Source: Thermatribacter sp964570785 (lineage in GTDB: Bacteria > Atribacterota > Atribacteria > Atribacterales > Thermatribacteraceae). Taken from it: 27,438 nucleotides of DNA. Within the stretch, counting starts at the first letter, position 1; each line of letters begins with the position of its first letter. The notes beneath the pieces are model-generated. The model was not told the DNA's origin, ran no database searches, and was given only the letters and a program-made list of their open reading frames with translations. The DNA lies in contig CAZMZG010000019.1 in NCBI GenBank assembly GCA_964570785.1, positions 1-27,438 on the forward strand, given 5' to 3'. The translations under genes and the position numbers were made by a program. Of the stretch, positions 22,576-27,438 are shown one piece after another.

Positions 22576-23218
22576 CAAGAAGCCTCCTCAGTAACTTCAA
22601 GGTTTCTTTGGGAGCAGAACTCCTGGTCACCGCAGAACCAACCACCACCACCTCCGGGGAAAGTGCTTCGAGCACTTGAGGCAAAATGCGAGGGTTCAAA
22701 CCACCAGCGACCATAAGGGGAAGGTTATGTTCCTTAAAAACCAGAAATTCCTGCAACTCATCAAGAAATGCTGCTCCTTTCTCCACCACATCATGGGGCA
22801 CATGAAGGCAAAGGTAGTGGGGAGGATGAGCGAGTAAGTACTGAATTTTTTTTCGGTCAAAAGGCAAAAGATCAACGGTATCCACAACCACTCTGGTTCC
22901 CTCTTCCCGGCAGGCACTGTAGACTTCCTCAAGGGTTTCCACTCTTGCACCAGCAAGAACAGAGACCAGAGAAGCTCCGTGTTCCAAGGCCAGTTTGGCC
23001 TCCGCAAAACCTCCGTCAACAATCTTCAGGTCGGCAAATACTGGAATTTGCTTTCCCAAGCACTCCTGTAAAGAAGGTATTACAGAAAGACCGTATCTTA
23101 AAATAAAGGGAGTTCCCACCTCCAGGATATCCGCCAGCTCCCCAATAGGAGCACAGAGGCACTTCGCCTCATCCAGAGATACAAAATCCAAGGCAACCTG
23201 TAAAAGTGTTCTCTTCAT
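22556..23218 (-). CDS. hxlA: 3-hexulose-6-phosphate synthase (orotidine decarboxylase superfamily)
   Basis: A 220-residue (beta/alpha)8 enzyme. The phosphate and metal motifs of the HPS/KGPDC group are visible: LEVGTPFILRYG, the DxKxxD signature in FADLKIVDGG, and the late MVAGGLNP and VVVGSAVTRS phosphate-binding loops. HPS condenses formaldehyde with ribulose-5-phosphate. In organisms lacking the oxidative pentose phosphate route the reverse reaction supplies ribulose-5-phosphate. The close 3-keto-gulonate-6-phosphate decarboxylases (UlaD) share this signature, but the adjacent hexuloisomerase favours HPS. ATG 23218 overlaps the DUF1015 stop (ATGA). Confidence 0.87.
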   Translation of the reverse strand: MKRTLLQVALDFVSLDEAKCLCAPIGELADILEVGTPFILRYGLSVIPSLQECLGKQIPVFADLKIVDGGFAEAKLALEHGASLVSVLAGARVETLEEVYSACREEGTRVVVDTVDLLPFDRKKIQYLLAHPPHYLCLHVPHDVVEKGAAFLDELQEFLVFKEHNLPLMVAGGLNPRILPQVLEALSPEVVVVGSAVTRSSAPKETLKLLRRLLDEYGSA

Positions 23219-24510
23219 TCTTCTTCAAGTAATCTCATGATCAACCCACTCCATACCTTGGGATAAAAATAGGTCGACTTCTGAGGCATCCGCTGAAAGG
23301 CATGCACTGCCCGCTCCACATCCTCAAGGGGAGTGGGTTTCATGACGAACACCAGCTGGTATTCGTTTTCTTCGTTGGCAATCTGAAAAACATCCTTGGT
23401 GCCTCTAAGATAATCGATATAAAGGTTTTTCTTCTGGGTCTCCTCATCAATCCCCAGTATTTCCTCAAAAACCAGCCTGTGCAGAACTGAGGTATCAAGG
23501 TAGCGGTTGACATCCTCCTTACCCAATTTTTCATCCATAATGTGGTGATCCCGCAAAGTGATACAACCCCAGGTCCCTTCCACCTTATCATAAACACCTA
23601 TGGTGTTAGGGGGGGCCTGCTCTAAGAAAAGCTCCATGGCTTCCTCTCCTTCAAACAGGTGAACCATAAAGTATTCCTCGCAGCGCTTGAAAAAGTCTCT
23701 GATCTGCTCTAACGGCAAACCATGTATCAGACGATGGGTAGGTAAGACGAGAAGGCCCGGGTTTTTCAGGTTAACCAGAGTCATCATCACGTAATCTGCA
23801 GGTAAATCTCCAGGGGGGTCTCCCAGTTTTTCCCTTACTTCCCTGCGGTACATCAGGCTGGTTTCGTAACGGTGATGCCCATCAGCAAGGATAATAGTTC
23901 GCGGATTCAAAATCCTTCGAATCTTATCAACCGTCCGAACATCAAGTAATCTGAAAATTCTGTGTAAAACTCCGTCGAAATCGACAAACTCCAAAAGCAG
24001 GCTTTCGGCTTTTTTGTTCTCCTCAAGCAATGAATCCACTTCCATGGTGCCTTCATTAAAAATACCGAAAATCTGCTCCAGGTTAGCCTCAGTAGCCCTC
24101 AGCAACTCCAGGCGATCTTGAGAATATTTGGGCATGGTCTTTTCATGAGGCAGGATAATACGCTTTTCAAACTCCTCGATGCGTACCAACGCGATAAAAC
24201 CCGTGCGTACCTTTCTTTCACCAGAGCGAGGAACGGTGAATTCCTGTTCATAAACATATAAACCAGGAAGAGGGTCTTTTTCTATAATCCCTTTCTTAAG
24301 CCAGCCTCTGAAAAGCTCTGCAGCGTTTTGGTAACCACTATCATCTCTTCCCAAAATAACGTGCACGATGTTTTGGGGGTCCTGAGCAAGCATCTTTTTT
24401 TTGCGACGAGAAATAACATCATAAGGTGGAGCAACCAGCTTCCCAATGCGACCCTCTTTAATTAACTTTTGCGAATAATGATAACCACGAAAGGGTTTCA
24501 AAACAGCCAT
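23215..24510 (-). CDS. DUF1015-family protein
   Basis: A 431-residue soluble protein of the DUF1015 family, full length. It starts VLKPFRGYHYSQKL, followed by the family's APPYDVIS motif, and near residue 210 has ILADGHHRYETSL. The GHHRY segment resembles the nucleotide-binding G-x-x-R box of ParB/sulfiredoxin-type proteins, including serine kinases, so phosphotransfer is a possibility; this is my inference. The gene overlaps hxlA by ATGA and follows the RACo-like gene by 19 bases with a GGAGATGGAGG-type SD. No experimentally known function is assumed here. Confidence 0.85.
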   Translation of the reverse strand: MAVLKPFRGYHYSQKLIKEGRIGKLVAPPYDVISRRKKKMLAQDPQNIVHVILGRDDSGYQNAAELFRGWLKKGIIEKDPLPGLYVYEQEFTVPRSGERKVRTGFIALVRIEEFEKRIILPHEKTMPKYSQDRLELLRATEANLEQIFGIFNEGTMEVDSLLEENKKAESLLLEFVDFDGVLHRIFRLLDVRTVDKIRRILNPRTIILADGHHRYETSLMYRREVREKLGDPPGDLPADYVMMTLVNLKNPGLLVLPTHRLIHGLPLEQIRDFFKRCEEYFMVHLFEGEEAMELFLEQAPPNTIGVYDKVEGTWGCITLRDHHIMDEKLGKEDVNRYLDTSVLHRLVFEEILGIDEETQKKNLYIDYLRGTKDVFQIANEENEYQLVFVMKPTPLEDVERAVHAFQRMPQKSTYFYPKVWSGLIMRLLEEE

Positions 24511-24529
24511 CGCTCAACCTCCATCTCCA

Positions 24530-26374
24530 TCACAGCTCGCCCGACAACTGGGTGGACTGTTCGCACTCTCCGTTATTAAAAAACAAAGAACGAGTAAAAA
24601 TTTCCTGAAAATCAGCCCTTCCAGAAAGCTCAATATAGCGGGCTTCCCTCGCCAGCTCCTCACAGTGCCTGCGAAATCTCTCTGAAAGCAGCGCTTCCTT
24701 TGCTCCTGCCAGACAGGCATTACCCACCGATTCTACTCGCTTTGCCGGAGGGATAAGACCTATTTTAACCGCACTCCGAGGATTAATAAAGCTCCCAAAA
24801 GAACCAGCCAGAACGACTCTCTGAATGTCTTCTTCTCCAAGGCCAGCCTCTTTAAGGAGAATGGCTCTCCCAGCCTGAAGTGCGGCCTTGGCAAGCTGCA
24901 ACTGCGAAATATCTTTCTGAGTAAGCACCAGACGGGGTTCTCTGTTTATCACAAAAACTTTTTCTCCATTCTTCTCTTCTTCAATTCTTGTAACCAAGGG
25001 ATGCGAACTATTATCTACAAAGCGCCCGGTAGGACCTATCAGGTCATTCTCTATCAATAAAGCCAGGATATCTATCAAACCGGTGCCACATATACCTCGA
25101 GGGGGCTCCCCACCAACAGTATGCCAGATTAAATCTCCTCCTTTGAAAGACACCGAACTCACCGCTCCAGGGGTAGCCCTCATCCCTTGACGAATTTGCG
25201 CTCCTTCAAAAGCAGGGCCAGCAGCCGTCCCACAACACCATACCTTACCCTTATGGACTAGCACTATTTCTCCATTGGTTCCAATATCTATGTATAGAGT
25301 AGTCTCTTTACTTTCTTCAACGTTGAAGGTAGCCAGACCAGAGACAATATCCCCTCCGACATAACCAGCACAGGAAGGAAAAAGGTAAACCTGAGCCTGG
25401 GGATGGACCAGAAGCCCCAGCTCTTCGCCCAAAGCAACGCTGGAGCGAACAAATACTGGCGCATAGGGAGCAATACCTATCGAAACAGGAGAAACACCCC
25501 AGAAAATATGCTCCATGATAGTGTTGCCAGCTACAGAAACCACAAATATATCTCGAAAGTTCTTGTGAGTTTTCTCCATTGCTTCCTCGATAAGCTGATT
25601 CATGGTGGAAACAGCCGCTTCTTTCAACCTGATCAGGTTGTTTGAGCTTCTCTGGATAGCCTCAATGCGGGAAATGACATCGGCTCCAAAGCTCACCTGA
25701 CGGTTGAGAGTAGCTCCTCTGTAAAGGGATACCCCACTCTTGAGGTCCACCAGCTCACAGGCTAAAGTGGTGGTGCCCAGGTCAAAAGCCACCCCCAAAA
25801 AATCCTCATTCTCGAGTTGGCTTTTCTCAGCAATATACCATATTTTGTTTCTTCCATACACCACTTCAAAGGATTTCGTTTCCTGGTCACCAATTGAGCC
25901 AAGAACCCGAAGAGAATCTGCATCCCACTCAGGAAAGGAAACAGGCTCACCAAGTTCTCGTTCCAGAATCTCCTGCAACGAAAGACCCTCCACGATTCCT
26001 GGCTTGTGCAAAACAACGCTTTTTTTACGTAATGGCAGATCCTTGGCTAAACTCTGATTGCGACCATAAAAAACACTTTGAAGCGAAAAAGCATCCCCAT
26101 GCGGAATCCTTATCTTCAGGTTACTCCTGAGCTCAACCTGACAGGCAAGTCGAAAGCCTTCATCAATTTTCTTCTCATCAAGGTGGTGCAGCTCTAAAGC
26201 AGTGGGTGATGTAACTTCCCCCTCAACAATCTGAATCAAACATTTACCACATAATCCCTTACCGCCACAGTAGGCCTCTGCCAGCAACCCTTCTTGCTGA
26301 AGAACCTCGAACAAATCCTTAGCGGATTCTAAGACAAAAACCTTCCCTCGATCCAAAATTTCAACCTTAAACAT
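24530..26374 (-). CDS. RACo-like ferredoxin/ASKHA protein (reductive activator of corrinoid proteins family)
   Basis: A 614-residue protein. An N-terminal plant-type [2Fe-2S] domain has ligands C36, C42, C45 (YCGGKGLCGKC) and C78. A linker follows, then an ASKHA ATPase-like domain with phosphate-1 DLGTTTLACELVDL, VAGNTIMEH, phosphate-2 IDIGTNGEIVL, GTAAGPAFEGAQIRQG and VLAGSFGSFINP. RACo-type proteins use ATP to re-reduce Co(II) corrinoid in methyl-transfer systems. No corrinoid protein or methyltransferase lies in this window, so its partner is unlinked or the role differs. Purines (GAGGTAAGGAAG) precede ATG 26374. It is the first of four coupled genes. Confidence 0.9.
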   Translation of the reverse strand: MFKVEILDRGKVFVLESAKDLFEVLQQEGLLAEAYCGGKGLCGKCLIQIVEGEVTSPTALELHHLDEKKIDEGFRLACQVELRSNLKIRIPHGDAFSLQSVFYGRNQSLAKDLPLRKKSVVLHKPGIVEGLSLQEILERELGEPVSFPEWDADSLRVLGSIGDQETKSFEVVYGRNKIWYIAEKSQLENEDFLGVAFDLGTTTLACELVDLKSGVSLYRGATLNRQVSFGADVISRIEAIQRSSNNLIRLKEAAVSTMNQLIEEAMEKTHKNFRDIFVVSVAGNTIMEHIFWGVSPVSIGIAPYAPVFVRSSVALGEELGLLVHPQAQVYLFPSCAGYVGGDIVSGLATFNVEESKETTLYIDIGTNGEIVLVHKGKVWCCGTAAGPAFEGAQIRQGMRATPGAVSSVSFKGGDLIWHTVGGEPPRGICGTGLIDILALLIENDLIGPTGRFVDNSSHPLVTRIEEEKNGEKVFVINREPRLVLTQKDISQLQLAKAALQAGRAILLKEAGLGEEDIQRVVLAGSFGSFINPRSAVKIGLIPPAKRVESVGNACLAGAKEALLSERFRRHCEELAREARYIELSGRADFQEIFTRSLFFNNGECEQSTQLSGEL

Positions 26375-26516
26375 TTCTTCCTTACCTCAAACACTGATTC
26401 AGGCAGTATTAAAAGTTAAACATCAGTGAAAGTTTATCACACTCGTCAAGCAAAAAATAGAACTTGAACAAGCGGAAAGCCTCTTAAAACCCTGATGGGG
26501 GCAAAACATTTCTGGG

Positions 26517-26564
26517 AAAGAAAAACGGTACCCCAGAAAAGAAACACTCCTTCCCCAGGCACCG
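26517..26564 (-). terminator. Rho-independent terminator after araD
   Basis: On the minus strand CGGTGCC (from 26564 to 26558) pairs with GGTACCG (26532 to 26526), including one G-U pair, around a 25-base loop. It is followed by TTTTTCTTT. It lies 40 bases past the araD stop. Confidence 0.6.
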
Positions 26565-26604
26565 CTTAAAAACTTTTAAGGATCAAAAGCGCTATTGCTT
26601 ATGC

Positions 26605-27300
26605 TTACACATCTTTTGACTGTCCATAGTAGGCATTTTTCCCGTGCTTCCTCTGATAGCGTTTCTCAAGAAGGTGTGCAGGAAGACCAGGAGCATTGGG
26701 GTTAATATCCAGAGTAGCCGCTGCCATTTTAGCGACTTCCTCGAGCACCACACTGTTGAAAACCGCTTTTTCCACGGTATCTCCCCAGGTGAAAGGGCCA
26801 TGAAAGGCAACTATAACTCCTGGAGTAGCCAGGTAATCCTTACCCTCGAAAGCCTCAACTATGACCCGACCTGTATTCTTTTCAAGCTCCGCCACTTCTT
26901 CAGGATGTAGCGGCCGAGTACAGGGAATTTCTCCATAGAAATAATCAGCGTGAGTTCCTCCCAAGCAGGGAATTGATTTCATCGCCTGTGCCCAGGCACA
27001 AGCCCAGAGAGAGTGGGTGTGTACCACTCCACCTATTTTCTCAAAATGACGGTAGAGGTAAACGTGAATCATGGTATCCACCGAAGGACGCAAACTCCCT
27101 TCCAGCAGTTTTCCTTCGAGGTCCACGATCACCATTTTTTCAGGAGAAAGCTCCTCATAAGGTACTCCACTGGGTTTAATCACCATCAAACCCTTTTCTC
27201 TGTCAATAGCACTTGCATTTCCCCAGGTGTAAACGACGAGACCCTTCCGCTGCAATTCGCAGTTGGCTTCAAAAACTCTTTTGCGTAAATCCTCGAGCAT
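26605..27300 (-). CDS. araD: L-ribulose-5-phosphate 4-epimerase
   Basis: Class II aldolase-fold epimerase of about 231 residues that converts L-ribulose-5-phosphate to D-xylulose-5-phosphate. The zinc histidines of VVHTHSLWACAWAQ and the AFHGPFTWGD histidine are present. GGTHADYFYGEIPCTRPL and the tail HGKNAYYGQ are near-exact AraD signatures. ATG 27306 abuts GGGAGG directly, while the second ATG at 27300 has that SD 6 bases upstream, so 27300 is preferred. The gene follows an FGGY kinase, consistent with L-arabinose or a related pentose pathway, and is followed by a terminator. SgbE/UlaF-type homologues share the reaction. Confidence 0.93.
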   Translation of the reverse strand: MLEDLRKRVFEANCELQRKGLVVYTWGNASAIDREKGLMVIKPSGVPYEELSPEKMVIVDLEGKLLEGSLRPSVDTMIHVYLYRHFEKIGGVVHTHSLWACAWAQAMKSIPCLGGTHADYFYGEIPCTRPLHPEEVAELEKNTGRVIVEAFEGKDYLATPGVIVAFHGPFTWGDTVEKAVFNSVVLEEVAKMAAATLDINPNAPGLPAHLLEKRYQRKHGKNAYYGQSKDV

Positions 27301-27318
27301 GTCCATCCTCCCTTTCCT

Positions 27319-27438
27319 TCAAGAAATCTGGTCGTTCATCCGCCAGACATCAACTAACTTTTCTCTCAAGGTTCTGTAAACGTTGTACTTTTCTCTATAA
27401 AGCCGATGATATTCAAAACGAGGATAAAACTCCTTGTT
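27319..27438 (-). CDS. FGGY-family carbohydrate kinase, C-terminal 39 residues (probable ribulokinase)
   Basis: The minus-strand frame enters from the right edge and ends at TGA 27319-27321. The visible tail, FYPRFEYHRLYREKYNVYRT, is the usual C-terminus of FGGY kinases such as AraB, XylB and glycerol kinase (a Pro-x-x-Tyr...Tyr...Tyr pattern). The gap to araD is 18 bases and holds the araD SD. Coupling with araD favours L-ribulokinase, but the fragment is too short to separate this from xylulokinase. Confidence 0.7.
   Translation of the reverse strand, partial: NKEFYPRFEYHRLYREKYNVYRTLREKLVDVWRMNDQIS

Noticed and set aside
22556..23218. 3-keto-L-gulonate-6-phosphate decarboxylase (UlaD) instead of hexulose-phosphate synthase
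   Set aside because: The DxKxxD signature is shared, but the directly coupled hexuloisomerase and the EVGTP motif favour HPS; araD lies in another operon.
1..27438. tRNA, rRNA, CRISPR arrays, insertion sequences, prophage or defence genes
   Set aside because: No cloverleaf, repeat-spacer pattern, transposase or phage motif was found by reading both strands; a tRNAscan or profile search was not possible.

Overview
This window comes from a densely packed bacterial chromosome of moderate G+C content. The gene content points to a strictly anaerobic, fermentative or acetogen-like lifestyle. It holds a class III (oxygen-sensitive) ribonucleotide reductase with its radical-SAM activase, Fe-S ATPases of the 2-hydroxyacyl-CoA dehydratase-activator family, and a RACo-type ferredoxin/ASKHA reductive activator. 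It also holds ribulose-monophosphate enzymes and sugar or polyol catabolism genes. Most genes on a strand overlap by 4 to 35 bases (many ATGA junctions) and have strong purine-rich ribosome binding sites. The mix would suit a deep-branching anaerobe such as Atribacterota, Thermotogota or an anaerobic Firmicute. That assignment is an inference from gene content; there is no rRNA or other marker here to settle it. No tRNA, rRNA, CRISPR array, insertion sequence or phage gene was found.

Layout. (1) 1-4621, minus: a catabolic operon reading SorC-type regulator, PfkB sugar kinase, mannitol-phosphate-type dehydrogenase, zinc alcohol/polyol dehydrogenase, and the start of a TPP-dependent 2-oxoacid/acetoin dehydrogenase E1 alpha subunit. 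It has a clear promoter and a candidate operator. (2) 4748-6309, minus: comF-like phosphoribosyltransferase and mutM/fpg. (3) 6310-6761: a 450-base gene-free interval with divergent promoters, a 13-bp GC-rich stem-loop with alternative pairings and a tandem 12-bp repeat; it may encode a leader or small RNA. (4) 6762-10578, plus: a four-gene ABC-2-type exporter operon with two unrecognised extracytoplasmic partner proteins. (5) 10681-12313, minus: a rhomboid protease and a multi-membrane DUF4234-like protein. (6) 12368-16394, minus: two DUF2229-type proteins, an Fe-S activator ATPase and a response-regulator diguanylate cyclase, all overlapping and served by one good promoter. (7) 16450-17986, minus: an acetyltransferase and an M20 metallopeptidase. 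(8) 18091-18532: a low-density patch with two short, unrecognised reading frames. (9) 18690-21990, plus: nrdR-nrdD-nrdG, with a 25-bp palindrome over the -10 box and a perfect 24-base inverted repeat around the nrdD stop codon. (10) 21997-26374, minus: RACo-like protein, DUF1015 protein, 3-hexulose-6-phosphate synthase and 6-phospho-3-hexuloisomerase. (11) 26605-27438, minus: end of an FGGY sugar kinase and araD, followed by a terminator.

How the parts fit. Three blocks bear on carbon flow: the polyol operon, HxlAB (fructose-6-P to ribulose-5-P, or formaldehyde fixation), and AraD with the kinase (L-ribulose-5-P to xylulose-5-P). The Fe-S ATPase blocks and class III NrdDG are consistent with oxygen-free metabolism. 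The least explained parts are the DUF2229 pair with its activase and cyclic-di-GMP enzyme, the four-gene exporter with its structured upstream region, and the RACo-DUF1015-HxlAB cassette, which has no corrinoid protein nearby.
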